This document shows positions 16,157-24,466 of a DNA stretch of 53,378 nt, piece by piece. How positions within the stretch are numbered: the first letter of the stretch is position 1; each line of letters begins with the position of its first letter. The stretch spans positions 1 through 53,378 of the forward strand of contig NZ_JACARO010000029.1 of the NCBI RefSeq assembly GCF_013386585.1. Reading direction: 5' to 3'. The translations under genes and the position numbers were made by a program. Below the pieces are notes generated by a model. It saw only the letters and a list, made by a program, of their open reading frames with translations. It did no database searches and had not been told where the DNA came from. Source of the stretch: Pseudomonas sp. P7548. GTDB taxonomy: Bacteria; Pseudomonadota; Gammaproteobacteria; Pseudomonadales; Pseudomonadaceae.

Positions 16157-16857
16157 AGATCTTCGATACTGAAAACCTCACCATCAACTTCAAAACCCTC
16201 AGGCTTCCGATACAACACCGACCTAAATATTGGCCCTACGAATCCCAACTTAAGTTTGAAGTAAAAAATAAACGCATCGACTAGTTCATCAGGCGCCCTT
16301 GGATCCAGAACAATGCTTTGGATAAAACGATGAGGGTCAACAGGTATAGTTATACCTTTTTTTCCATCCGCTCTAACTTCTTCCGGGCAAAACAACGTGG
16401 CACGCCATTCGTTTTCATGACTGAAGGCCTCTCGCTTCATGTAAAGCATATCAACCGCTTCACCAATTACAAAAAAATCGTTCAAACTTTCAGCGACTTT
16501 TTCAGCCTTTTCATTAAGTCTAGTCTGAGAGACATATTCAACTTTGCGAAGTCGGTAATTATAATTTTTATCCTTGATTCCCGATCTTATAACCTGCCTA
16601 AACCTTTCCTCAGTAGTAGATATCCGCACACCCATTCCATCTTTAGAATATATTCGCCACAAGGCATCGGAAGTATGTGTACGACTCCAGCACTGCCCAA
16701 AAAGCGCATGATCCTTAGAATGCCTAATTAGTTGTTCATAGGGGTCATCCCAAGTACTGGGATTTGCAAAATAGAGTTCTTGTCTTTCAAAAATCTGGAC
16801 AACTCGCGAGAAGTCCATAATCCGATACAAGCCTGTAGACTGATTTTTGGTTGCCAT
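16153..16857 (-). CDS. DUF2971 family protein (inverted cargo gene)
   Basis: A 234-aa protein with the DUF2971 opening: LYRIMDF...IFERQELYFANPSTWDDPYE. It continues FGQCWSRTHTSDALWRIYSKDGMGVRIST and the later KREAFSHENEWRATLF segment. The gene is strongly AT-rich, faces against the tail operon and is wedged between S and V, which are adjacent in P2. Its 3' end overlaps S by 4 bp. No signal peptide or membrane segment is seen. DUF2971 has no established biochemical role known to me. A lysogenic-conversion or anti-phage function is inferred from location and composition. Confidence 0.82.
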   Translation of the reverse strand: MATKNQSTGLYRIMDFSRVVQIFERQELYFANPSTWDDPYEQLIRHSKDHALFGQCWSRTHTSDALWRIYSKDGMGVRISTTEERFRQVIRSGIKDKNYNYRLRKVEYVSQTRLNEKAEKVAESLNDFFVIGEAVDMLYMKREAFSHENEWRATLFCPEEVRADGKKGITIPVDPHRFIQSIVLDPRAPDELVDAFIFYFKLKLGFVGPIFRSVLYRKPEGFEVDGEVFSIEDL

Positions 16858-16984
16858 GATCCCCCCTAGTTGGCATTGGTCCTATTCAGATCATAACTGC
16901 GCGCCCCCCAAGTCGCCACTATTCTGGCATCACATCAAAAGAGTAAACCTTTCAATCAAAAACCTATAGGACGGCACTAAGTCA

Positions 16985-17003
16985 TGTAGACCGCGTCGTT
17001 ACA
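16985..17003 (+). promoter_or_regulatory. Candidate Ogr late-activator site upstream of V
   Basis: TGTA-N11-TACA ending 47 bp before the V start. It has the same 19-bp geometry as the sites before P/O and FI. It lies downstream of the inverted DUF2971 gene, so V-W-J-I-H-G would have its own promoter despite the insertion. Confidence 0.65.
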
Positions 17004-17050
17004 ACCCGAGAATACTGCACCCCCACGCGCGTGGCGCCATCATCAGCGCC

Positions 17051-17629
17051 ATGAACGACTTCGCCGCCCTCTCCCGCATGCTCGAAAACCTCATCCGCTT
17101 CGGCGTCATCGCCGCCGTGCAGATGGAACCCCCGCGCGTGCAAGTCAAAACCGGATCACTGACCACCGCCTGGCTGCCGTGGCTCGCCCTGCGCGCCGGT
17201 GCCGACCAAGAGTGGGACCCGCCCACCGAAGGCGAACAAGTGATCCTGTTCAGCCCATCCGGCCAGCTCGCCAACGGCGTCGTCGTCACCGGTCTCTTCA
17301 GCGACCACATCCCCGCCAACGGCGACCGCGCCGGCCTGCACCGTCGCACCTACGCCGACGGCGCAGTAATTGAATACGACAGCGTCGCCCATCACCTGAA
17401 CGCCACCCTGCCCGAAAGCGGCACCACCAGCCTGGTCAGCAAGGGCGGGATCAACATCATCGGCCCCATCAATCACCAGGGCGATTACAACCAAACCGGC
17501 AACCAGAACGTGGTCGGCCTGGTGACAGTCTCCGAAGACGTGGTCGCGGCAAATGTAAGCCTGGTCAATCACCTGACCACAGGCGTTAAGCAGGGCGACG
17601 ATCAGTCCGGGAGGCCTTTACCAACATGA
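17051..17629 (+). CDS. V: Baseplate spike protein (gpV)
   Basis: A 192-aa central spike protein that punctures the outer membrane. The N-terminal OB-fold is recognisable (FGVIAAVQMEPPRVQVKTG, then WLPWLALRAG and EGEQVILFSPSGQLANGVV). A beta-helical region follows with ADGAVIEYDSVAHHL and GGINIIGPINHQGDYNQTGNQNV. The C-terminus, where P2 has the HxH metal-binding apex, is here short. It opens the second late operon; W starts inside its stop (ATGA). Confidence 0.93.
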   Translation: MNDFAALSRMLENLIRFGVIAAVQMEPPRVQVKTGSLTTAWLPWLALRAGADQEWDPPTEGEQVILFSPSGQLANGVVVTGLFSDHIPANGDRAGLHRRTYADGAVIEYDSVAHHLNATLPESGTTSLVSKGGINIIGPINHQGDYNQTGNQNVVGLVTVSEDVVAANVSLVNHLTTGVKQGDDQSGRPLPT

Positions 17630-17970
17630 ACCGAGAAACCGGCGCAACCATCAGCGACCTGGACCACATCGGCCAGAGCGTCACGGACATTCTCACCACC
17701 CGCATCGGCACGCGCGTGATGCGTCGCGAATACGGCAGCCTGCTGCCCGAGTTGGTGGACCACCCTTTCAATGACGCCACGCGCCTGCGCGTGTACGCGG
17801 GCACCGTCATGGCGCTGATGCGCTGGGAAACTCGCATCAGCCTAAGCCGAGTGCAGTTCCTCGGCGCGAACCTGCAAGGGCAGTCCGTGCTCGAGCTGGA
17901 AGGCTCCGTCGTCGACACCAATGAACCCCTGAGTCTGAGCCTGCCGCTGCAACTGGGGGGAAGCGTATGA
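17626..17970 (+). CDS. W: Baseplate wedge protein (gpW)
   Basis: A 114-aa gp25-like wedge protein. Conserved segments are DHIGQSVTDILTTRIGTRVMRREYGS near the N-terminus and the central LPELVDHPFND. It overlaps V and J by ATGA junctions, giving tight coupling. It forms baseplate wedges with gpJ. Confidence 0.95.
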   Translation: MNRETGATISDLDHIGQSVTDILTTRIGTRVMRREYGSLLPELVDHPFNDATRLRVYAGTVMALMRWETRISLSRVQFLGANLQGQSVLELEGSVVDTNEPLSLSLPLQLGGSV

Positions 17971-18878
17971 ATTCCTTTGCCGCAATTGACCTCAGCCAAC
18001 TACCGGCGCCGCAGATCGTCGAGCAGATCGACTTCGAATTGATCCTGGCCGAGCGCAAGGCCTACATGATCAGCCTGTGGCCGATCGAGGAACAGGAGCA
18101 GATTGCCGCGCGCCTCGACATGGAGTCGGAGCCCTTGGCAAAGCTGCTGCAGGAGAACGCCTACCGCGAAACCATCTGGCGTCAGCGGGTGAATGAGGCG
18201 TCGATGGCGAACCTGCTGGCTTTTGCCAAAGGCCCCGACTTGGACCAACTAGCGGGCAACTTCAACGTCAAGCGTTTGGTGGTTCAGGAAGCCAAGCCCA
18301 TGGCTGTCCCGCCTGTCGCGCGGATCATGGAGGGCGATGACAGTTTGCGCGAACGAGCGCAAATGGCTTGGGAGGGGCTTAGCACCGCCGGCCCGCGCCA
18401 GAGCTACATATTCCATGCCCGTGGAGCCGACGGCCGTGTCGCCGACGCGACCGCTGAAAGCCCATCACCCGCTGTGGCAGTGGTCACCGTGCAGGCCCTG
18501 CTCGGCGACGGCACCGCGTCGGCCGACCTGGTTGCCACCGTCAAGAAGTATCTGAGCGACGATGACCGCCGGCCCGTGGCCGACCGCCTGACCGTGAAGC
18601 CCGCAGAAATCATTCGGTACCAGGTGAAAGCCAAGCTGTACTTGCTGACCAGTGGCCCCGAGTCTGAGCCAATCCTTGCTGCGGCTGAACAGAGCTTACG
18701 GGCCTACGTGAACCAACGGCGCCGCCTGGCTATGGAGGTTTCGGAATCCGCCCTGCACGCGGCGCTGTTCGTCGAAGGTGTACGCAAGGTCGTGCTGGAA
18801 GACTGGGTCGATATCGTCGCCACCAAGGAACAGGCGCCCTTCTGCACCGGCGTCACCATCACAAGGGGCGCGGAGTAA
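17967..18878 (+). CDS. J: Baseplate assembly protein (gpJ)
   Basis: A 303-aa J-type wedge protein of the T4 gp6/Mu gp47 superfamily. Recognisable parts are IDLSQLPAPQIVEQIDFE at the start, then YRETIWRQRVNEA and the middle PRQSYIFHARGADGRVADA. It joins W and I in the baseplate. Start overlaps the W stop, and the stop overlaps the I start (TAATG). Confidence 0.95.
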   Translation: MNSFAAIDLSQLPAPQIVEQIDFELILAERKAYMISLWPIEEQEQIAARLDMESEPLAKLLQENAYRETIWRQRVNEASMANLLAFAKGPDLDQLAGNFNVKRLVVQEAKPMAVPPVARIMEGDDSLRERAQMAWEGLSTAGPRQSYIFHARGADGRVADATAESPSPAVAVVTVQALLGDGTASADLVATVKKYLSDDDRRPVADRLTVKPAEIIRYQVKAKLYLLTSGPESEPILAAAEQSLRAYVNQRRRLAMEVSESALHAALFVEGVRKVVLEDWVDIVATKEQAPFCTGVTITRGAE

Positions 18879-19495
18879 TGGGCGCCCTGCAGCTGCTACC
18901 GAACAACTCCACACCGCTTGAGCGCCAGGCGGCACAGGCGCTCGCTGAGATTCAGCGCGTTCCGATCCCACTGCGGGATCTGTGCAACCCGAATACCTGC
19001 CCGGTGGCAGTGCTGCCCTACCTAGCCTGGGCCTTCTCCGTTGACCGGTGGGATAGCAATTGGACCGAAGCAACCAAGCGCGCGGCCATTCGCTCCTCCC
19101 GCTACATCCACGCACACAAAGGCACCATCGGCGCTCTGCGCCGCGTGGTCGAGCCACTGGGCTACTTAATTGAGGTAGTGGAATGGTGGCAGACCGCACC
19201 GGAAGGCGTGCCCGGCACCTTTGCGTTGAAGGTCGGAGTGCTGGACACCGGCATCACCGAAGAAATGTACCAGGAGCTGACCTGGCTGATTGATGACGCC
19301 AAGCCGCTCACCCGCCCACTGACTGGCCTGGCCATCAGCCTGGAAAGCACTGGCACCGTGTTCATCGGGGCCTGCGTGTACGAAGGCGACGAACTCAGCG
19401 TTTACCCACCGACCCAGCGCGATATCGACGTCAGCGGCGTGTACCGCATCGGTGGCCGAGAACACCATATCGACACGATGGACATTTACTCATGA
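18878..19495 (+). CDS. I: Tail protein I
   Basis: A 205-aa gpI homologue. Signature segments are LLPNNSTPLERQAAQALAEI, then LCNPNTCPVAVLPYLAWAFSVDRWD (diagnostic part LPYLAWAFSVD), and the IHAHKGTIGALRRVVEPLGY stretch near residue 75. It lies at the baseplate edge and contacts the tail fibre H. It is coupled to J and H by overlapping stops and starts. Confidence 0.95.
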   Translation: MGALQLLPNNSTPLERQAAQALAEIQRVPIPLRDLCNPNTCPVAVLPYLAWAFSVDRWDSNWTEATKRAAIRSSRYIHAHKGTIGALRRVVEPLGYLIEVVEWWQTAPEGVPGTFALKVGVLDTGITEEMYQELTWLIDDAKPLTRPLTGLAISLESTGTVFIGACVYEGDELSVYPPTQRDIDVSGVYRIGGREHHIDTMDIYS

Positions 19496-21747
19496 CCGAC
19501 CAAAACAGCCAGTTCTTCGCGATTCTCACCGCCGTCGGTGAAGCCAAGCAGGCGAACGCCGCAGCCCTCGGCACATCTTGGACGTTCTCCCAGATGGCCG
19601 TGGGTGACGCTAACGGCACCGATCCTATCCCCAGCCGCACACAAACCAAACTGATCAACGAGCGCCGACGGGCACCGTTGAACCAGGTGAAGGTCGATCC
19701 AACCAATGCCAGCGTGATCATCACTGAGCAGATCATCCCCGAGAGCGTCGGCGGGTGGTGGGTGCGAGAGATCGCACTGTATGACGCGGACGGCGACATG
19801 GTGGCGGTTGCCAACTGCGCGCCCACATACAAACCGCTGCTCAACCAGGGTTCTGGCAGGACGCAGGTGATTCGCATCAACCTGATAGTCAGCAGCACGG
19901 CGAACATTGAGCTGAAGATCGACCCCAGCGTTGTCTTGGCGACTCGCGAATACGTCGACACCGTCATTGTTGAGGCGCTATCAAAGCTGGATTACAAGCA
20001 CTCAGTACTGGCGGCAACAACAGCCAATATCACGCTGAGCGGTATCCAGGCCATCGACGGCGAGCTGCTGCCAGCCGGTGCGCGAGTCCTGGTGAAGGAT
20101 CAGGCTCAAGCCCGGGAAAACGGCATCTACGTTGTCCCGGCAGCGGGCGCCTGGAAACGTGCGCAGGATGCTGACACCAGCGTCGAGGTGACGCCTGGGC
20201 TGTTTGTCAGCGTTGAAAAGGGCACAGTCAACGGCGATGGCGTATGGCAGCTGGTGACGGATGCTCCGATTGTCTTGGGCACCACTGCGCTGGCCTTCGA
20301 AATGGTCGCCGGACGCACGGGTGTAAGCGCAGGGGCTTACACCAAAGTGACGGTCGACAAGTACGGCCGGGTGATTGCCGGTACCACCCCAACCACTCTG
20401 GCTGGGTATGGCATTGCTGACTCTTTTACCAAGGACCAAGTTACAGCGATGATCGCCCAGGCCTCGGCGTTGCCGGTGGGCTCGGTAATCGCGTTTCCGG
20501 TGAATAAGCTAGCGCCGGGCTTTCTGGAGTTGGACGGCAGCGTCCAAAATGAGGCTTTTTATCCTGACCTGGCGACGTTCCTGGGAGGGGCGTTCAATAA
20601 GGGCGATGAAGGTGCAGGCAACTTTCGTCTCCCGGAATCGCGCGGTGAGTTCCTGCGGGGCTGGGACCATGGACGTGGCGTGGATGCAGCGCGTGCGATT
20701 GGCTCAATGCAGCTCGATAGTCTGCAAGGCTTCCGCATGGAGACGATGCGGACTAAGGCTGGAACAGCCTGGGGTAACGATGACGCCGGCGCTGGTGATC
20801 CAGCGGTCGGCCCGCCGCTTGGCACAGTCACACCGGGCACAAGACCACGTAACTTGACGGGCGCGTTCGTAAGTGATGGCGTGAACGGCGTGCCCCGTGT
20901 TGGATCGGAAACCCGCTCGCGTAGCTTGGCCGTTATGTGGTGCATCAAGGCCTGGAACGCGCCAATCAATCAGGGAAACATTGATGTTGCGGCGTTGGCT
21001 CTGGAAGTGCAGAGCCAAAAGAAATTGGCAATTATCGGTACCCATAAAAACTTGAAGCTTTCTTCCTCTGGACTGAATGCACTGGTGAACGTTTCAGCTG
21101 ACCAATTGATTGTCGGTACGGGTGACAGAGTTCGCTCTGTGAGCGGGATCAACCTGAGTTTCAGTGGTTTGACTGTTGGGGCAAACGGACTTGATGCCGG
21201 AGTGCTGGCGGCGTCGACGCTGTACAACGTCTGGGTTATCTCAAACGAGTCTGGAAGCGCGGGCCTGCTCTCCTTGAGCGCAACTGCGCCGACTATGCCG
21301 GCGGGCTACACAGACAAGGCCAGGGTCGGGAGCATTCGTACCGATGCGACTGCTAACAAATTCCCGTGGCGGTTCAACCAAACGGATTGCTTTGTAGAAG
21401 TTGATAAAGCACCAGGTACCAACGTCTCCACACTGCCAGCAATGGCTGGCGGAAGCACTAGCGGTGTGTTGACAGCCGTTTCCGTATCCAACCATGTGCC
21501 GCCCACCGCAAGCCATATCAAGTGCGTTGTTTCTGCTGACTCCGCAGCTGGTAATGCGGTTGGTGTATTCCCGTCTACGGCTTACTCGCTGGTGACTGAT
21601 TACAGCTATGGCTCTGGCCCGGCTAACTCTGGCGTGTTCCGTTCATCCATGGTGGTCGAGATCATGCTCAAAGGGACAAGCATCGCTTGGGTGTCGCAGG
21701 GTGCCGGCAACTTGCTTAATTTGGTCGGATGGAGAGACACGCTATGA
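19492..21747 (+). CDS. H: Tail fibre protein (gpH), receptor-binding
   Basis: A 751-aa fibre. The N-terminal 160 residues are the P2-type baseplate-attachment part (TSWTFSQMAVGDANG, then WWVREIALYDADGD). A repeated-fold segment follows (AIDGELLPAGARVLVKDQAQ). A phage tail-collar domain starts near residue 330 (GSVIAFPVNKLAPGFLELDG, then FRLPESRGEFLRGWDHGRG). The last 250 residues show no P2 similarity and are the probable host-range tip. Codon use in this distal part is less GC-biased than in neighbouring structural genes, as expected for a frequently exchanged receptor-binding domain. Confidence 0.93.
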   Translation: MTDQNSQFFAILTAVGEAKQANAAALGTSWTFSQMAVGDANGTDPIPSRTQTKLINERRRAPLNQVKVDPTNASVIITEQIIPESVGGWWVREIALYDADGDMVAVANCAPTYKPLLNQGSGRTQVIRINLIVSSTANIELKIDPSVVLATREYVDTVIVEALSKLDYKHSVLAATTANITLSGIQAIDGELLPAGARVLVKDQAQARENGIYVVPAAGAWKRAQDADTSVEVTPGLFVSVEKGTVNGDGVWQLVTDAPIVLGTTALAFEMVAGRTGVSAGAYTKVTVDKYGRVIAGTTPTTLAGYGIADSFTKDQVTAMIAQASALPVGSVIAFPVNKLAPGFLELDGSVQNEAFYPDLATFLGGAFNKGDEGAGNFRLPESRGEFLRGWDHGRGVDAARAIGSMQLDSLQGFRMETMRTKAGTAWGNDDAGAGDPAVGPPLGTVTPGTRPRNLTGAFVSDGVNGVPRVGSETRSRSLAVMWCIKAWNAPINQGNIDVAALALEVQSQKKLAIIGTHKNLKLSSSGLNALVNVSADQLIVGTGDRVRSVSGINLSFSGLTVGANGLDAGVLAASTLYNVWVISNESGSAGLLSLSATAPTMPAGYTDKARVGSIRTDATANKFPWRFNQTDCFVEVDKAPGTNVSTLPAMAGGSTSGVLTAVSVSNHVPPTASHIKCVVSADSAAGNAVGVFPSTAYSLVTDYSYGSGPANSGVFRSSMVVEIMLKGTSIAWVSQGAGNLLNLVGWRDTL

Positions 21748-22115
21748 ACTATGCAATTCGTAATGACAAACAAGCATTTCGCGCTGTCGGCAGCCGTGAT
21801 GATGTCGGGTCTGATGAATACTGGAGCCAATTTCCGATTGATATTGTTCCGTTGCCACCCACTGCTACAGAGGTTGCAACGGCAGCAATCGCAAAGCGTA
21901 ACGAGCTTTTGGCAATCGCGGCAAACCGCATGGGACCACTGCAAGACGCGGTAGATGTCGAACGGGTTACCGATGACGAGGTGGCCCTCTTGAAGCTATG
22001 GAAGGCCTACAGGATCGACCTCAACCGCATTGAGCAGCAAGACGGATTCCCAGCGGAAATTCAGTGGCCTGTATCACCTGACGAAAAGCCGCCTGAACTC
22101 GCTGCGCACCTGTAG
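21744..22115 (+). CDS. G: Tail fibre assembly chaperone (gpG)
   Basis: A 123-aa protein directly behind the fibre, start overlapping its stop (ATGA at 21744). It begins MNYAIRNDKQAFRAVGS, with a central AIAKRNELLAIAANRMGPLQDAVDV and the final EIQWPVSPDEKP. These are typical of Caudovirales fibre-assembly chaperones, which help fold and trimerise the fibre tip. The start at 21729 would lie further inside H and is not favoured. It usually coevolves with the fibre C-terminus. Confidence 0.9.
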   Translation: MNYAIRNDKQAFRAVGSRDDVGSDEYWSQFPIDIVPLPPTATEVATAAIAKRNELLAIAANRMGPLQDAVDVERVTDDEVALLKLWKAYRIDLNRIEQQDGFPAEIQWPVSPDEKPPELAAHL

Positions 22116-22129
22116 GCTCGTCCACTACA
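22111..22129 (+). promoter_or_regulatory. Candidate Ogr late-activator site upstream of FI
   Basis: TGTA-N11-TACA overlapping the G stop codon and ending 77 bp before FI. It is the third site with identical spacing in front of a late operon. Confidence 0.65.
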
Positions 22130-22206
22130 ACTTCCGCCGCTCGCCCATCCGGCGCGCGCGCGGCAGCCTGTGCACTGTCATTCCATCACAGCGCAGGCAA
22201 CCACCC

Positions 22207-23382
22207 ATGGCCGGTTCAGACTATCTCCACGGCGTGCGGGTTCTCGAACTCAACGACGGCACCCGCCCCATTCGCACCATCGCAACCGCAGTCATCGGCC
22301 TGGTATGTACGGCTGAAGATGCAGACCCGCTCGCTTTCCCGCTGGACACCCCCGTCCTGCTGACCAATGTGCAAACTGCCATCGCCAAAGCGGGCGTCAA
22401 AGGCACCCTGGCGAAGAGCCTGCAGGCCATCGCGGACCAGACCAAGCCCTACACCATCGTGGTGCGGGTGAAGGAAAGCGCAGACGCAGCTGCTACCACC
22501 ACCGCCCTGATCGGCACCACCACCGCTGACGGCAAGTACACCGGCATGAAAGCCCTGCTCGCGGCCAAGGCCCGAGTGGGCATGACGCCACGCATTCTCG
22601 GCGTGCCAGGCCTCGACAGCCAGCCGGTGGCCACCGCCCTGGTATCGATTGCCCAGGACCTGCGCGCCTTCGCCTACGTCAGCGCTTGGGACTGCAAAAC
22701 CAAGGAAGAGGTGGTCGCCTACCGCGAAAACTTCGGCGCCCGTGAGGTCATGGTGATCTGGCCAGAGTTCCAGAACTGGGACACGGTCACCAGCGCGACC
22801 GTTACCGCATCGGCGGTGGCACGCGCCTTAGGCCTGCGAGCCAAGATCGACAAGGAAACCGGCTGGCACAAGACTCTCTCCAACGTCGCGGTCAACGGCG
22901 TGACCGGCATCAGCGCCGATGTGTTCTGGGATCTGCAAAACCCTGCCACCGACGCCAACTACCTCAACAGCAACGAGGTCACCACGCTCATCAACGAAGG
23001 CGGCTTCCGCTTCTGGGGCAGCCGCACGTGCAGCGCTGATCCGCTGTTCGCATTCGAAAACTACACCCGAACTGCGCAGATCCTCGCCGACACCATGGCC
23101 GAGGCCCACATGTGGGCCATGGACAAGCCCATGCACGCGTCCCTGGTCAAAGACATCATCAACGGGATCAACGCCAAATTCCGCGAGCTGATCGCCCAGG
23201 GCTACCTGATCGGCGGCAGCTGCTGGTACCCGGAAGACATCAACGACAAGGACACCCTCAAGGCCGGCAAGCTGACCCTGGACTACGACTACACCCCTGT
23301 GCCGCCCCTGGAAGACCTCACCCTGCGCCAACGCATCACCGACCGTTACCTGATGCAGTTCGCCGCCGCCGTCAACGCGTAA
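22207..23382 (+). CDS. FI: Contractile tail sheath protein (gpFI)
   Basis: The 391-aa sheath subunit. It has the usual opening DYLHGVRVLELNDGTRPI, a central VSAWDCKTKEEVVAYRENFG, and the C-terminal LTLRQRITDRYLMQF. The sheath contracts to drive the tube through the cell envelope. The ATG at 22207 is chosen over an in-frame upstream ATG inside G because the family begins at this MAGSDYLHG. Confidence 0.96.
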   Translation: MAGSDYLHGVRVLELNDGTRPIRTIATAVIGLVCTAEDADPLAFPLDTPVLLTNVQTAIAKAGVKGTLAKSLQAIADQTKPYTIVVRVKESADAAATTTALIGTTTADGKYTGMKALLAAKARVGMTPRILGVPGLDSQPVATALVSIAQDLRAFAYVSAWDCKTKEEVVAYRENFGAREVMVIWPEFQNWDTVTSATVTASAVARALGLRAKIDKETGWHKTLSNVAVNGVTGISADVFWDLQNPATDANYLNSNEVTTLINEGGFRFWGSRTCSADPLFAFENYTRTAQILADTMAEAHMWAMDKPMHASLVKDIINGINAKFRELIAQGYLIGGSCWYPEDINDKDTLKAGKLTLDYDYTPVPPLEDLTLRQRITDRYLMQFAAAVNA

Positions 23383-23389
23383 ACCGGGC

Positions 23390-23405
23390 CTCCCCGCGAG
23401 GGGAG
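23390..23405. other. Stem-loop between FI and FII with GNRA loop
   Basis: CTCCCC-GCGA-GGGGAG is a 6-bp GC stem closed by a GCGA tetraloop, 7 bp after the FI stop. There is no T-run. It may stabilise the abundant FI mRNA or tune the FI:FII ratio. Confidence 0.5.
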
Positions 23406-23439
23406 CGAACCCCGTGCCATAACCCCGGAGAACACCGCC

Positions 23440-23955
23440 ATGGCCCTGCCCCACAAACTGAAAAACATGAACCTGTTCAACGACGGCGGTAGCTACACCG
23501 GCAAAGCCAAGACCGTCACGCTGCCCGCCCTGGGCCGCAAGATGGAAGCCTATCGCGGCGGGGGCATGAATGGCCCCGTCAAAGCCGACCTGGGCTTCTC
23601 CGACGACGGCATCCAACTGGAATGGAAGCTCGGCGGCCTGGACCTGATCGTACTCAAGCAGTTCGGCGCAGTGAATGCGTCGGGGGTGCCGTTGCGTTTC
23701 GCAGGTGCTTTCGAGCAAGACGACACCGGCGAAGTCAGCGCCGTGGAAATCACTGTGCGCGGTCGCCACGAGACCATCGAAATGGGCGACGCCCAGCCCG
23801 GCGAAGACACCGAGCACTCCATCACCACCACCTGCACCTACTACAAGCTGACCGTCGACAACGAAGACATCATCGAAATCGACCTGCTCAACTTCATCGA
23901 GAAGGTCGGCGGCGTCGACATGCTGGAGAAGCAGCGCAAGGCCATCGGCCTCTGA
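23440..23955 (+). CDS. FII: Tail tube protein (gpFII)
   Basis: The 171-aa tube subunit, starting MALPHKLKNMNLFNDG. Family segments are GLDLIVLKQFGAVNASGVPLRFAG, of which VLKQFG is diagnostic, and the C-terminal IEIDLLNFIEKVGGVDMLEK. It polymerises on the tape measure inside the sheath. AT about 60 bp, the spacer from FI contains the stem-loop described separately. Confidence 0.96.
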   Translation: MALPHKLKNMNLFNDGGSYTGKAKTVTLPALGRKMEAYRGGGMNGPVKADLGFSDDGIQLEWKLGGLDLIVLKQFGAVNASGVPLRFAGAFEQDDTGEVSAVEITVRGRHETIEMGDAQPGEDTEHSITTTCTYYKLTVDNEDIIEIDLLNFIEKVGGVDMLEKQRKAIGL

Positions 23956-24002
23956 CCGTCGTTCTCGATCGCTAACCCACTTCATCACCAGGAGCTTTAC
24001 CC

Positions 24003-24338
24003 ATGAAAACCGCAGCTACAGAGCAACCCGACGTACAACCACTGGCCGACGACAACACTGTCGCCCTGGACACGCCGATCCGCCGTGGCACCACCACCAT
24101 CGACAGCATCACCTTGCGCAAGCCCAACTCCGGCGAACTGCGTGGTGTGAGTCTGGCCGAACTGCTGCAGATGGATGTGAACAGCTTGATCAAGGTGCTG
24201 CCACGCATCAGCTCACCAGCCCTCACCACTGTGGAAGTCACGTCCATGGACCCGGCCGACCTGGTCGCGCTCAGCACGAAGATCACCGGTTTTTTGCTAC
24301 AGAAATCGACGAAGACGGATGCATCCCTCGTTGCGTAG
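24003..24338 (+). CDS. E: Tail assembly protein E
   Basis: A 111-aa gpE homologue. The core IDSITLRKPNSGELRGVSLAELLQMDV and KVLPRISSPALT is typical. It is the unshifted product of a gene with a conserved frameshift site, and acts as chaperone for tape measure assembly into the tube. It has its own ribosome site (CAGGAG). Confidence 0.93.
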   Translation: MKTAATEQPDVQPLADDNTVALDTPIRRGTTTIDSITLRKPNSGELRGVSLAELLQMDVNSLIKVLPRISSPALTTVEVTSMDPADLVALSTKITGFLLQKSTKTDASLVA

Positions 24339-24466
24339 AGGACGCCATGGCCGATCTGGCTGTGGTTTTTCACTGGGCCCCGACTGACATGGATCAGTTA
24401 GGCCTGCAAGAGCTGATGGACTGGCGCGAGCGTGCCAGGGTGCGGAGTTCCACCGATGGCAAATGA
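24003..24466 (+). CDS. E': Frameshifted tail assembly chaperone E+E'
   Basis: At 24290-24296 the heptamer T_TTT_TTG is in the correct register for a -1 slip, in E codons 97-98. After slipping, the frame continues for 56 codons (ATEIDEDGCIPRCVEDAMADL...WRERARV) and stops at 24464-24466, inside the T start region. The fusion is 154 aa. P2 has a proven -1 frameshift at T6G in the same gene. The new frame encodes AVVFHWAPTDMDQLGLQELMDW, whose FHW...ELMDWR pattern is typical of E'. The frameshift is inferred from sequence and homology. Confidence 0.85.
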
